Origin: Limnephilus marmoratus
Lineage: Eukaryota; Arthropoda; Insecta; Trichoptera; Limnephilidae
DNA: 64,000 nt
Assembly: GCA_917880885.1 (NCBI GenBank)
Contig: OU862912.1
Location: forward strand, 49,649,117-49,713,116
Direction: 5' to 3'
A program made the position numbers and the translations under genes. This document shows positions 36,118 to 47,488 of the stretch, in pieces (the first letter of the stretch is position 1; every line of letters begins with the position of its first letter). The notes beneath the pieces are model-generated. The model worked only from the letters and a program-made list of their open reading frames with translations. It made no database searches and was not told where the DNA came from.

Positions 36118-37080
36118 TTTTTTTTTTTTTTTTTTAATTAAATGAAAAGATACATGATTTTATGAAATTCTACGCCAATGAAGAGTACTAGCTCTTGAGC
36201 TTGGCGTAGGAGTTATTTTACAGCTAGTTCATTTTTATAACATACATTTTACTTACATTTTCCAATAAATATAAACTATATATAAATATAATATATAAAG
36301 TACTATTTTTCACTTTTATAACATACATTTTACTTAGTGTATACAATAAATATAAATATAAACTATGTTGTGATGTTAATTTTTGATATGCTATGGATTG
36401 AAGTTATAACATTTTGATTGGTGTTGTTATGGTTGTTGATTTTTTTTAAAGATTAATTTGACCTTTTTCTTGAATGTTACGAAATCTGTTATTTTTTTAA
36501 TTTCTTCGGGAAGACTATTAAAATATTTTATGCTTTTGTAAATATAATTGTTGTGCATTTGTTGTGTTGAAAATAGAGGAATTTGGAAGTTAAATTTATG
36601 CCTTAATGATGAGTTGAGTTTAAATTTTTTAGTTTGTATTAAATGTTTGTACGTGGACGGAAATATTCCGGTTTGAAAACTTGTATTGATTATATGAGTT
36701 AATGGTTTTGATACTTGTGATTTTATACATTTCAGTGTTTGTATTGTGATCCCATCAAAACCTGGGGAAGAACCACCTTTCATACTTGTAATGATTTGTT
36801 CGATTTCTTCTTTTGTTGTTGGTTGAAATAGTTCAAAGGTATACTCATTATTTACTGTAGTGTTTGGGTCATTTGGGGTCAGGTCTTGTTGGATTTTGCT
36901 AGCGAGGTTTTTTCCTACATTAGCAAAAAAGTTGTTGAATACATTTGCGGCTTCTAAGGGTTTATCTTTACAGCAAATTTTTGAATAATTATGTCTTATT
37001 GTGTTGATTGTTTTATTTTTGAATTGTTTTTTGAAAATACAATGATTAAATAAATTTAAAAAATAACAAAAGTCAAATGA
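36118..37080 (-). pseudogene. Internally deleted jockey/CR1-like LINE
   Basis: On the minus strand, from about 37,080, the frame encodes the region just upstream of the reverse transcriptase (ANVFNNFFANVGKNLA), then SPGFDGITIQTLKCI (the start of the RT domain) and IINTSFQTGIFPSTYK. It then jumps directly to the extreme C-terminus, YIYKSIKYFNSLPEEIKK. The palm, with the catalytic aspartates, is deleted. The 3' end carries a hairpin (CTACGCCAAG with CTTGGCGTAG-like partner, 36,171-36,212) and a 17-bp A tail (T-run at 36,118-36,134). Both flanks of the deletion stay in frame, so the joined product reads 118 codons, but it cannot be a functional polymerase. Confidence 0.8.
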
Positions 37081-37244
37081 CGTATATCATTAGGAATAAT
37101 GGCACCATATCTGATACAACTGGGTGAGTATGTGAGAATAAATTATTTCCGATGTACGCAAAGTGACACTCGTTCATTTTTTAAATGTCGACCGCAGACG
37201 AAATTCGGCTCCCCATTATGCTATCAACGAACAAAGCCGACCAG

Positions 37245-37450
37245 ACCGTCTATCCCGCCCAAGGTCATACTGATAAGAGATGCAGCGCCGATAGTGAAGT
37301 GTGAACGATCCGGCATATTAATTCTAATTCTCATAGTGCAGAAGATGATCGTACTGACATTAGTGAATACACTGGAGGGTCGCTCCTGCTCCTAGCCGTC
37401 TGGCACAGCCAAGGTTATACTGATTAGAGATGCATCAGCTATGGTGTGAA
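37245..37450. repeat. Direct duplication of about 150 bp
   Basis: CCGTCT, CCAAGGTCATACTGATAAG and AGATGCAGC around 37,246-37,300 recur as CCGTCT, CCAAGGTTATACTGATTAG and AGATGCATCAGC around 37,397-37,445. Confidence 0.6.
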
Positions 37451-37885
37451 TGATGCGATGACACTACATTAACTGTACACATTCGTCAAGTGGAGTGCTG
37501 TTAATAGTGTGGTTAGTCTGCAGTGGTTTTCAACCAGATATTTATTTCTGCAATTTTCCATTCTTCAACTTCTCGAATGGATTGAATTCATTTTAAAACA
37601 ATTCACCCTTCTATGCAGCATTGCGGTTTTTGTAAACATGCTCCGTAATGCGAAAGTCTTAAAAAATAATACAAGCCAATTTAATTAAATAAAATGCTTA
37701 CATAAAAAAACTGGAAGGTTATTCTAGAACTAAAGGAGTTTGAAGATAATGGAAGAAATCACGGTCACTTCAGGAAAGATCAGGGGAATTAAATACTTTT
37801 TGAGTGGAGTCATATAAGCGACTGAAAGAAGGAATGTGTGCAAGAATGCCACGCCACATAACAAAAAACGTTTTGTAGCGTTCTA
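37451..37885. other. Unassigned sequence
   Basis: Nothing recognised up to the mariner terminus. Confidence 0.5.
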
Positions 37886-38796
37886 TTAGTTCCTTACATA
37901 CGAAATTGGCGTTTTGCCGAACAGGCAACTTTGATCTCAAATATCTTCTCTTTGGTTAGGAATTCCAAATTCAAATTTATACAGCTATTTACTCATGTAT
38001 TTGTGTTTCGAAAATTATAATTCATTTGTTTTTTCCTTAATTGTTTTATTTTCTTTGCGTCACGTCTTTTCATTTACGAGAACGAGTTCTACCGTGGCAC
38101 CAGTGCTGCAGAAACGGCTTGAAGGATTAATGATGTGTATGGCGACGGTGCCGCAAAAGAAAACACAGTGCGTTTTTGGTTCCAACGTTTTCGTTCTGGA
38201 AATTTCGACCTGCAGAACAAGCCCCGTGGACGGCCGGAGACAAAAGTTGATAATGAAGAATTGAAGGCTATTGTGGAAGCGGATCCATCGCAAACCACGT
38301 CTAAAATGATACGATAGTCCACGATAAAACTGTTTTAATCCACTTGAAGCAAATTGGGAAGGTGAAAAAGCTTGAAAGGTGGGTACCTCACGAATTGAGT
38401 GAAGCAAATCGACAAACGCGCGTTGACTGCTGCGTTGCATTACTCAACCGGCACAATAATGAAGGGATTTTATTTTATTTTTTATTTTTTATTTTACATC
38501 CACCGTACTCTCCGGACCTTGCCCCAACAAATTACCAATTTTTTCGAAATTTGGATAACTTCTTGCAGGGGAAAAAATTCAACTCCAATAGGGCAGTCCA
38601 AACCGCCTTCAAAGATTTTATTGATTCCCGTCCGAATGTTTTTTTTAGTAAAGGGATCGATGAACTACATATGAGATGGCAAAAGTGCATAGATAGCAAT
38701 GGTGCATACTTTGATTAAATAAATATATTATATTAAAAAAAAATCGACTTTATGTTCCTCCCATACAAAACGCCAATTTCATATGTAAGGACCTAA
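37886..38796 (+). pseudogene. mariner element, internally deleted and inactive
   Basis: Terminal inverted repeats of about 30 bp (TTAGTTCCTTACATACGAAA at the left; reverse-complemented right end TTAGGTCCTTACATATGAAA) are each bordered by TA, the mariner target. The interior encodes the N-terminal helix-turn-helix piece KENTVRFWFQRFRSGNFDLQ followed by the GRP linker at 38,150-38,240. It then encodes WVPHELSEANRQTRVDCC, HPPYSPDLAPTNYQFF and a C-terminus ending FD at 38,718. The element is 911 bp against about 1.3 kb for intact mariners; the segment with the first two catalytic aspartates is missing. The third catalytic aspartate, normally in the LAP.D motif, is N here. An AT-rich microsatellite (38,465-38,495) interrupts the frame. 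Inactive as a transposase, though the ends could in principle still be moved by one from elsewhere. Confidence 0.9.
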
Positions 38797-38809
38797 TATC
38801 ATCTCTGCC

Positions 38810-39370
38810 TACACCTTCGGTGAATATTCGTATTCTAAAAAGATTTGTTTATTTGCTTATTGTTGCTTCACATTATGTCACAATATTTTCCTAATATTTT
38901 CAAACAGAGACATAATACACCATTGCTTTTTCAGAGTGCCAAAATTTTACCGGTTAAGGCAATACTATGGCACAAAATTATAATTCAACATATATTTACC
39001 CCGCAGCATAAAGAGAAATTAGAACATAAATACAGCACTAGATTCACGCGCAACGACGGGTTAATAGTTTGAACGTTTGAATACATTATATCGCAGATAT
39101 TTAATTTATTACCTGACACTATAAAGCAATGTAATTCTACGAATAAGGTTAAATATATGGTGAAAAATTGGCTATAGGAAAAAAAATATTTATATTGATA
39201 TGTATGAATAAATGTTGAATCTGTAGATATAAGATGTAAATTTTAAATGTAAAAAATCTATATGTAACTAAAATATAAGCACCTGTTGACAAGTCAATTC
39301 AATTGGCTTAGCAGGACTTGTTTGTTGATTTTAATATGTATTATCTATTCTTTCAATAAAAAAAATCCAA
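38810..39370 (+). pseudogene. 5'-truncated LINE, ORF2 C-terminus and 3' UTR
   Basis: Reading from 38,845 the frame contains HKEKLEHKYSTRFTRND, a stop, then in the same frame IFNLLPDTIKQCNSTNKVK and YMVKNWL with a stop at about 39,176. The pattern (LEH)KYSTR ... NLLPD.IK ... K.....WL is the usual C-terminal end of jockey/CR1-like LINE ORF2. A 3' UTR follows, ending in CTTTCAATAAAAAAAA near 39,365. One nonsense codon interrupts the frame. A different LINE family from the one at 48-50 kb, judging by the 3' end. Confidence 0.65.
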
Positions 39371-42040
39371 TTATTAATCTCACTAGGACTAAGCTTGTAT
39401 CGAGGTTTTATAATACTAGTGAAGAGTCGTGAAAAATCACTGGATATTGAAATTATTCCGAGATTTGTGAAACTGAAAATATTTGTAAAAAATATTTGCC
39501 TTTCTTACATATGACATTCTACACATTGGCTTTAAAAATTAACATTGTTAAATTTAGTGCCCATTAGAAATTCACGTTTAGAACGAACATCGTTAATAAG
39601 AATGAAAAATTATAACATCCGTCAAAAAATATAACATTTCAAACAAAAAATGTTGGTACCTAATTTATCGCTTATGTGAATCACTCCCACAAAAAGTTCC
39701 AATTTTGAAAAACAAAGCAATTTTCAGTTCTAGAGTTCATTGAACCTGAGTTCAGGTAGACTCACTACCAAAATTAGTAGATATTTTTATATTTATATGG
39801 TTAGCTAGATAAAATATTTCATAGAACTCCGAAAGTCGATAAAATAACACACAATTCACGAAGAACAAAAGAGATAAAATAAAAATGTATATTTTATGTC
39901 GTAGTAGCTCACCATAGATTGAGTATGCAAGCAAATCGTGCAATAAAAAGCTAAAATATTAGCAACCATACAACATTTCAATTTGAGAGCTTAATAAATA
40001 AATGAATTGATTAATAACGATGAAAAAACTTAAACCCCTTACAAATAGCCAACGTATCTGACAAATTGGTAAAGCTACCAGCATCGATCAATCAAAAGGC
40101 ATGACCCGTCTGACAGTTGCAAAAGGTGAACCCAAAGTCAACGCGCTAAAAACTGACAGTGAACATAAAAACTAAACTAAAAATAACAATCCAAATCGAT
40201 TTGTAATGCGTTCTTTTCGGGTTGGTTCAATAGACGAGCCAAGATGCCTTTGCAGTTGTCCTTCGATACCTTACCAGTCACAACACATTACAGCTGTCCG
40301 AATTGAAATAAAGCAATTATTTGTCATTTGTCTCAAAATACAATTAAAAGTTAGCGTACAGAATTATGAATGCAGAGTTGAGTTGTTTGCAAGAGAACTG
40401 GTTCAAGGCTCCCTTGCGAAATGCATAATTTTATCGCTGATGGTAATTAAAAATACCAATTAGTTGATTTCGTTATAATAAAGAAAAGTTGCTTACATCG
40501 TTTTGGCATTCAGATATTCTTAGTAACTATTTACTAGTTAAGGAAAAGATGTTTACCTGCAACAAAAGAAAATACAAAATATTAGAAAAGAGAAAATGAC
40601 AAAAACAAACAAATTTTGATTAGGTTGAGTGTCAACATTATAGAAGAATAATGAATAAATTTAAAATTGTGATGTTGGAATTGATCCCAAAGTGTCCATT
40701 CCTAGCACAATATCAACTTTTCCAAAATAATAAGCCTGTATCATTTCATTTTCAAATGTTATTATCAGCTTCGAATAACATGAAGCGACACCAGATTTTT
40801 TTAATAACACGTTGTGGAATAAATTACAGTAATAGAAAATGAAATATGATGAGCCAAAAACTAGTCACAAAATGAAGTCCAATTTCAGAATACTCTCATA
40901 AAAAAATATATTTATCAAAATTATGGAATAGAATATAAAGTTAGATACTCAATATACAGACTTTATTTAGATGTGCATTTTTATTATAAACACCCAACGA
41001 GTGAATAGGCCACTTGCATCACATTTTTTAATTTTTTTTTCCGGTTTAGGCAAATATTCTAAGACATTCGGTATTTTTTTTTTTTAATCCTATTTTTGAA
41101 ACCCTGGGAATTTTTTGAAAATTTCAATCCGAAAAATCAGACCATTTTTTTAAAAACCGGAAATACGCGACATAATTTTATAGGTGTGAAAAAACGATAA
41201 TTACATAGCCGAAAATCATTTAAAAAAAAGAACGTTTCCCACACGAATGGCACAGGAGAATAACGAGGCATACCAAAAATATTACATCTCATAAATATTT
41301 TTTCCTTGATCCATCTTGTTGATCATAAATCATTATATTGTACAGCGTATATATAACTAAATTCAATGTAATATACTTGTGCTTGTAAATTATAATAGTA
41401 ATAAGAATATTATAAAATTTTATTTTGTTAAAATCAGCACCATAATCATTATACCTCTAAAACACGTACCAACATCTTCTTCACATTCTGAACCCCGTAC
41501 ATTTTAGATTCTCTTCAGAACATCTGTCAAAAAGTGAAATCAAATGATAAGTTCGCAGAGAACAAACAATAAATCTAGTGAACGAATTCAAAAATTCGCC
41601 TGAAATCAAAGAGATGCCATATAAAAAAAATAAATCAGTGTGGAATTTTTTAAAATTAATAGGAACATTTTCGGAGACGGGACATTTTCATGTAGTGACG
41701 TCATGAGCCCAAATAATGGATTTATTTTGTAATGAAATGTAATGTGAATTCAAATGTAATGTGAATTATTATTTAAGGTAATAGCATTTAGTGTAGGTAC
41801 CTATACCTTTTGTCATCCGACCGCTGTCTTCCCAGAGCAAGAAGATCTCCTTCGCAGGATAGTGGAGAAAAGGATTTTGAGGTCATGCATATAAAAAAAA
41901 CGCTGGTTTTACTAGTGAAAATTAATGTTAAGTTTATTGCATTTTGCAAGAGAAAAATTGAACCAAGGAAAAGTAAACAATACATAAATACCTTGAGCAA
42001 CTATTAACTGTGGTAGAAAGAGAGAGTCAGCTAATTACGT
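39371..42040. other. Unassigned AT-rich sequence
   Basis: No gene recognised. GAAATGTAATGTGAATTCAA is followed by a partial repeat at 41,730-41,770. Confidence 0.5.
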
Positions 42041-42450
42041 TTAATTATTAATTCCGCACACGTCCCGTCGCCGTGATAGTCGTGACACTCCTGCAAACGA
42101 CGACAGCCAACCCCTAGACACCGTCCAGCACGTCATGGGGCCACCAGTTTCAAGGAAATCCACAGCTGATCTACACCCATCAAGCGGCGTGTAAAAATCC
42201 CACCGGCCAAGGAACAGCAACGTCGGCGCACTCTTCAAGAGTCGCAAAGCTGCTTCATTTAAAGGGATTCCACCCAACAATCAGGCACACGGCGGATCTA
42301 CACCCATCAAGCGGCGTGTAAAAATCCCACCGGCCAAGGAACAGCCAAGTAATCAATACATCCCCGTTGATTACCGTTTAAATTTTCTTCCGCATGCTGA
42401 TACAGCAATCTCCCGGCATCCGGCGAGGAATTCAACAAAAAAATAAGGCT
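42041..42450. repeat. GC-richer block with 51-bp exact direct repeat
   Basis: The 51 bp from GATCTACACCCATCAAGCGG to GGAACAGC is present without change at 42,168-42,218 and 42,295-42,345 (offset 127 bp). The surrounding block is GC-richer than its neighbours and may be part of an unrecognised transposon. There is no reading frame I can name. Confidence 0.75.
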
Positions 42451-43304
42451 TCTATGCCATTTAAGTCGTCCCACACTCACAGAACGAAAAAAAAATAACT
42501 TTCTAGGCTACATTGCACTAGAATCTTTTTACAACCAAACTTCTCCTCAAAAATCTCCTCCCGCCTCAAAAAATTACGTGATGTCCGCCGCCATCTTTCC
42601 TCGAATGACGTTTCCGGTCTCGTTGCAGTTTCGCCAACCCACAAAGTTAAAAAAAAATAAAAATAAATAAAGCATAGACAATAAACGGTACCTATTTTGA
42701 GCAGTACCTGCTCATGAAATAGATATGTTACAATTTATTTAAAAATAAAAACAACTGTACATTTCTAAACAATTTTACTAACATTTTCTTAATCTTAGTA
42801 AAAAGATCTATCCACATGATTTTTTCCAAGTCGTTATGAAATCCATGCAAGTGGCCTATTGAACGACTCGAACCTTTGTAAAGATTGATTTTAACTATTT
42901 CGTGTTATGGCCTTCTTCATAAAATAGATACAGACAATAATAAAAACGATATGAGAGAGATGAAAAGGGGAGAAAATATCTTTGCAGAAAGAGATTCCAG
43001 CATAGCAAAGACTAAAGGAGATGTCATCTATAGCGAAGATTTGGAACGCGAAGAATGTTGGGCAGTAAGAAAAATAAAACTTTATCGACTGGATTCAAAG
43101 AAGGCGGTGGAACATATTCTACAGAACACTGAATAGGTAAAACATACTAGAAATGCCTTCCATTGTGTTTTCAATGGAAACTTATGTCGCCACTGACTTA
43201 GTGTTTGATTATTTATTTTAGACCATTTAGCATGCGATATTTCTATCTTACACAATCTAACATCATCTTCACGATTACATTTAATCTAAATGAAATTTTC
43301 ATAA
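42451..43304. other. Unassigned AT-rich sequence
   Basis: An 83-codon frame at 42,885-43,136 is lysine- and glutamate-rich. No family is recognised and confidence that it is a gene is low. Confidence 0.45.
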
Positions 43305-43375
43305 TTTATTTATTTATTTACTCCTTTTTTAGGGGCTTTTACATTAGCTTATGTGGCTCTCCATAGAGAGAAAAA
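43305..43375 (-). mobile_element. LINE 3'-tail fragment
   Basis: On the minus strand it reads AATGTAAAAGCCCCTAAAAA then GGAGTAAATAAATAAAT, the same 3'-terminal pattern as the tails at 22.3 and 48.0 kb. Confidence 0.45.
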
Positions 43376-43401
43376 ATTGCCTTATTTTTAAATGCCAGGG
43401 G

Positions 43402-43938
43402 TCTCAAAAGTTGCGTATGATCTGTAGCTAATCAAAAACGTAAAAATAAATGAAATTGGTGTTCACTGTTAGCTCGCTAAAATGGATGGAAGCTTTGAAA
43501 AAAAAATAGATTTCGTGATTTGGGGAAAAATAAAACAAAGGGTCCATATTTTATATTTTGTAGCGAACTTTGTTTTTAATCCATAACTGCAGTACAAAGA
43601 ACGCACAAAAATTTATTTGTTTAAAACATTTGTGATGTGTTTGTTAAAATATAAAAGAGGAAATAACACTATTTTTCTGGAAAAAATCAGTATCTATTCT
43701 TGTAGATTTACTTGTATTCATAATTTTTTTTTTAATTTTTTCAGCTATTCGCAGTTTTTAATAACATAAAAGGTTAAAAGCTAAATTATTGTAAAAAAAT
43801 ATTAATTAATATTATATAAAAATACATGTTTTTGTTTTTTTTCCGATTTTAAATGCATTTTAGCGAACTAATAATCATTTTCAAAAAAATAAATTTAAAT
43901 GCAGTTCTCATTTTCTTTGTAAGACGCAACTTTTGAGA
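43402..43938. mobile_element. Non-coding element with long inverted repeats
   Basis: TCTCAAAAGTTGCGT at 43,402-43,416 is exactly inverted at 43,924-43,938. Further in, TTAGCTCGCTAAAATG (about 43,471) is matched by CATTTTAGCGAACTAA (about 43,856). The ends therefore form imperfect inverted repeats of about 85-90 bp around an AT-rich core. No target duplication is clear. Confidence 0.6.
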
Positions 43939-44410
43939 TATCAGGCGTTTCTGAATTCAAAAGTTGAAATAATTGACATACCCTATTTTTGGATAGTAAA
44001 ATAAAAATTATACAGTATCTATTTATTGTATATACATAACTGAACTGATCCAGTAATAACATTTAGTATTTGTTTAGTGAAGACGTTTAGAAGTTTAGTG
44101 ACAAATTGAAATTGAAGCCCACTAAATTGGTATAATTATTTCCCTCCATTAGTATTCTAGGCAAAGAGTCAGTTAGTCCCAGAATTTCTACGCTGAAATA
44201 AATTGGGACTTCCAATATTATGTAATGAAATCCGAAAGTTTTTCAATGCAATCAATGCTGGACCAGTAACTACATCATTTAATATTTTATATAGAAATAC
44301 TTACGCAGTGAAAATCCTTCCACCTGACAATTTAAGCCAATTCATAACATTTAAAAGAGTGTTGTAGTTCAACATAATTGCTGGAATACCCATTTTTAAT
44401 CCCCGACGCA
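43939..44410. other. Unassigned AT-rich sequence
   Basis: Nothing recognised. Confidence 0.5.
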
Positions 44411-44960
44411 AAAAGAGTCTGTGTGTCTGTCTGTGGCATCGTAACTCCTAAACGAATGGACCGATTTGATGCAGTTTTTTTTGTTTGAAAGCTGACGTGA
44501 TCGAGATGGTTCTTAGCTACAATTCATGAAAATCTGTTCAGGCGTTTTAAGAACATCAGCTCTTTTTTGTGTCGGGGGAAGTCATCACTCCTCAAAAATG
44601 CGGAAAAACGGTTTTGGTGATTTGCACTGGCCGGCAAGATCGCCCGATTTAACCGTTCCAGACTTCTGTTGGGTTTCTTGAAGTCACGAGTCTATATCAG
44701 CAAGCCTCAGAATCTTAAACCCCTCAAAGAGAGTATCCGTCAAGAATGCGAGAACCTATCGCTGGAATTTCTGGAAAGAGTGATGTAAAATGCCATAAAA
44801 CGGGCCCGTGGTCATCAATTCTGGCGGCGGCCACCGGCCGTTTTCTCGACTTAATGGGAAAAAAATTAAGACATATAATAAACACAATCCAAAAGCAGAC
44901 ACCAAAATTTTACATTCATAAAAAAAATTACATCCAAAAACATTAGGTGACAACTTTTGC
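44411..44960 (+). pseudogene. Decayed mariner/Tc1-type transposase C-terminus in a repeat
   Basis: From about 44,627, reading across one frameshift, the translation is WPARSPDLT.PDF, GFLKSRVYISKPQNLKPL and KESIRQECENLSLEFLERVM, then a stop and NAIKRARGHQFW. WPARSPDLT.(L/P)DF..WG is the last-catalytic-residue block of a DDE transposase of the mariner/Tc1 group. GTGACAACTTTTGCGTCACC at 44,947-44,966 is a short palindrome at the likely end. The preceding stretch (44,411-44,575: GTGTGTCTGTCTGTGGCATC and GACCGATTTGATGCAG) resembles another common dispersed repeat. Clearly inactive. Confidence 0.6.
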
Positions 44961-45683
44961 GTCACCTTGTACATGAATACATACTATAATGTGGGTTCCA
45001 GAGAATTAATGATGATACTGATGATGAAACGAATTTATCATACTGAAATTTAAGCAAAGAATGGCCAGACTTTTGGATGAAACACGCCCACGTCTCATTT
45101 CTTGTGTTCTTCTTTATTCTACGTACAGAACCTTCGCGAGAGGGCAAATATTTTCCCGGGAATTTCAACAATGTAATGCGAGTTTTAGAATATGTGCAAA
45201 CTTTTCAACGACGTCGAATGTATTTATTGAGGATGGTAAATGATTTGAGTGAAATGTTTGGAAGGATATCTACTCCTTTTGCATGAATAAATAATCATAA
45301 CGGATTTGAAGATATTTTTTCTCGGAACAGTATTTGCAAATACCCCGGAGGAATATGATTGAATAAAGAAACTATTTCATATTGAGAAAGGGATGAGATT
45401 CGAAGCACTTTTAGGCGAAAAAATGTTCGAATCTACTGGGACGTGTACCTCCGAACCTGTTTACTCTGATATGTTGTTGTTAACATACACACAAATAGAT
45501 ACTCGTATCTATAAGCGTTTATCAATAAATATACCAATTAGATCAAAATAAAATAAATATACTCGTATCATGTCGATGGTAAGTTAAAAAACCTTCAATA
45601 TTTAGTTGCGATTTCATGTAGGGAAAATATAGAATAACCTAACAAAACAATTTTTTTTCGCAATCGTCAAAATATATAACTAA
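44961..45683. other. Unassigned AT-rich sequence
   Basis: Overlapping 60-72-codon frames at 44,962-45,286 are mutually exclusive and unrecognised. Confidence 0.5.
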
Positions 45684-46238
45684 CTAGCTTTTGCCCCCGG
45701 CTTCGCTCGCATATTCGTCCCCCCCCCCTCCACCTCCTCCCACCCTCCATACCCGTTACATTCATTTACGCGCAATTTTGGCTAAGGTCAAAATGTAGAT
45801 TAGTACATATTTTATACATATTTAATTTTTTATGTTCAGAGGAATCTCCGTAGTAACCTAAACAAATAACAAAATGACAGTGCACGTCAAACAATTACTT
45901 AGCAACGTTTTGCTTTTCGTCCGGACAATAAACGTAAATAAATAATTTCATAACGCCAGAGCTTACCAATATATACAGCCTATATTAGTCGCAAAAATGT
46001 ATATTTTTATATTTTTGAATGTAGCTATCACTTTGTGGTTATCCATTATAGAAAAATGAAACAATACAACTTTGTGTAAAACACTAATATAATGTAGCTT
46101 TTTATTAGTGAAATAATTTTTAAAGACTATTCAGTATGTATTGCGTGAAAGAGTAACAAAGATCCAACATCGACACATCGACACATCCACACATCCATAC
46201 ATCCATACGAACTTTCTCCTTTATAATATTAATAGGAT
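45684..46238 (+). mobile_element. Dispersed C/T-rich repeat, family R (copy 3), with insert
   Basis: It begins AACTAGCTTTTGCCCCCGGC, has the C/T tract at 45,718-45,755, then GTAACCTAAACAAATAACAA, CATAACGCCAGAGCTTACCA, ACAGCCTATATTAGTCGC, and ends in CACATCCA/CATACATCCA repeats and TTTCTCCTTTATAATATTAA. Compared with the other two copies, about 100 bp at 45,995-46,095 is extra; it matches the outer part of the fold-back element near 19,048-19,105 (GTGGTTATCCATTATAG). Confidence 0.7.
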
Positions 46239-46403
46239 TGAATTACTAAGACCTACATTTTTGAAATGTGAATTTGGAAATGTTTTCCGGTATTCCGTAT
46301 TTCACAATAAATAAAATAAGTAAATCCTAACCCCTTTGGCTAATTGTCCGCTTTTCGCTCGAACAGCTCACAAAGGTCTCATATAAATCGTTGTATCTGC
46401 CTT

Positions 46404-46568
46404 GGAAACGTACCCATACTACGTGACACGTTTAGGGGGGGGGGGGGGGGTCTTCAAAATGTCACGCTTGGTACAAATGAGCGGCGGCAGGCTTAGGTTT
46501 TCGGTCACCGGGGGGAGGGGGGGGGTTAAAAATTGCAAAAAGTTGGTCACGTAGAATGGGTACGTTCC
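46404..46568. mobile_element. Short inverted-repeat element with G-rich core
   Basis: The ends are inverted repeats of about 24 bp: GGAAACGTACCCATACTACG at the left, and reverse-complemented right end GGGAACGTACCCATTCTACG. Between them lie two very G-rich runs (46,434-46,450 with at least 15 consecutive G, and 46,509-46,525). Non-coding. The target duplication is unclear. Confidence 0.65.
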
Positions 46569-46870
46569 CTTACTGTCTGTCATGGTGAGAAACATGATCT
46601 AAACGGTTTTCGAAAGAGAAAACACAAGATTTATATTCGAATCTAGAAGTTAAACAAAGAAAAATTAAAATGCGCACCATGAAACCAAAGTTCCCGACCG
46701 CAATTTGAGAAAAAAATGTGACTCTTCGTGAATTTTTAATTAATTGTTTTTTTATGAAACGACCAAAAGGCGATGTGACAATAATGTTGACAATTATGCT
46801 GACAAATTATGGGTGTGTTTTTCTTTTTTTACGTATTCAGTAATTTTAGTCACAAAAAACGTAAGGTGAG
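46569..46870. other. Unassigned AT-rich sequence
   Basis: Nothing recognised. Confidence 0.5.
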
Positions 46871-46886
46871 CCATTTTTTATTTATT
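46871..46886. repeat. 16-bp target duplication, left copy
   Basis: CCATTTTTTATTTATT, identical to 47,980-47,995. Together they bracket the tandem tRNA-like element. Confidence 0.7.
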
Positions 46887-47215
46887 ATTATTTTTAATTG
46901 TAAAACTAACGTTTTTAAGACAAGATTTTTTTATGCATAGCACAAAGGGTAACAATTATTATAAGCAATAATTATCAGCCTGAAACACTCATCCACATTG
47001 AAAAATCTTCCGAGAAAAGATACATGACGCCAACGGGACTTGAACCCGTGTCCTCTCAAGTCCCGTTGGCGTCATGTATCTTTTCTCGGAAGATTTTTCA
47101 ATGTGGATGAGTGTTTCAGGCTGATAATTATTGCTTATAATAATTGTTACCCTTTGTGCTATGCATAAAAAAATCTTGTCTTAAAAACGTTAGTTTTACA
47201 ATTAAAAATAATAAT
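46884..47215. repeat. Near-perfect 332-bp palindrome
   Basis: 46,884-47,043 is the reverse complement of 47,056-47,215, with a 12-bp loop (ACCCGTGTCCTC) at 47,044-47,055. Scanning by eye shows essentially no mismatch. It joins an inverted and a direct copy of the tRNA-like unit within the T-arm. Confidence 0.9.
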
Positions 47216-47415
47216 TAATATTTGACAAGTTTAAGTATTTCCCCAATAAATGAAGACATAATTTGTCTCGACGCCACCTAGCGAGGGACTTAACACTTAC
47301 AATGTTTCTCTCGCAAAAATAAAGTTGGTTGTTTTCAGGTGGAAAAAATATAATAAGCAGTAATTGTTGAATGAAACACTAGCATATATTGAATCATTTG
47401 GCGGGTACGAGATAA

Positions 47416-47488
47416 GCCGCCATAGCTCAGTGGTCAAGAGCAATCGACCGGCAATCGAGAGGACACGGGTTCAAGTCCCGTTGGCGTC
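47416..47488 (+). tRNA. tRNA-like domain (Ala-GGC-like), probable SINE-type head
   Basis: The 73 nt fold as a cloverleaf. The acceptor GCCGCCA pairs with TGGCGTC (6 of 7). The D stem is GCTC/GAGC, the anticodon stem TCGA/TCGA with loop CCGGCAA (anticodon position GGC), the variable loop has five bases, and the T stem is ACGGG/CCCGT with loop TTCAAGT. The usual T before the anticodon is C, and a GGC alanine tRNA is not expected in animals. So it is most likely a Pol III promoter in a repeat rather than a working tRNA. TTTT follows at +9. Confidence 0.5.

Noticed and set aside
47416..47488. Functional host tRNA-Ala gene
   Set aside because: GGC anticodon, C before the anticodon, a mismatched acceptor pair and location in tandem mobile units argue for a SINE-type head.
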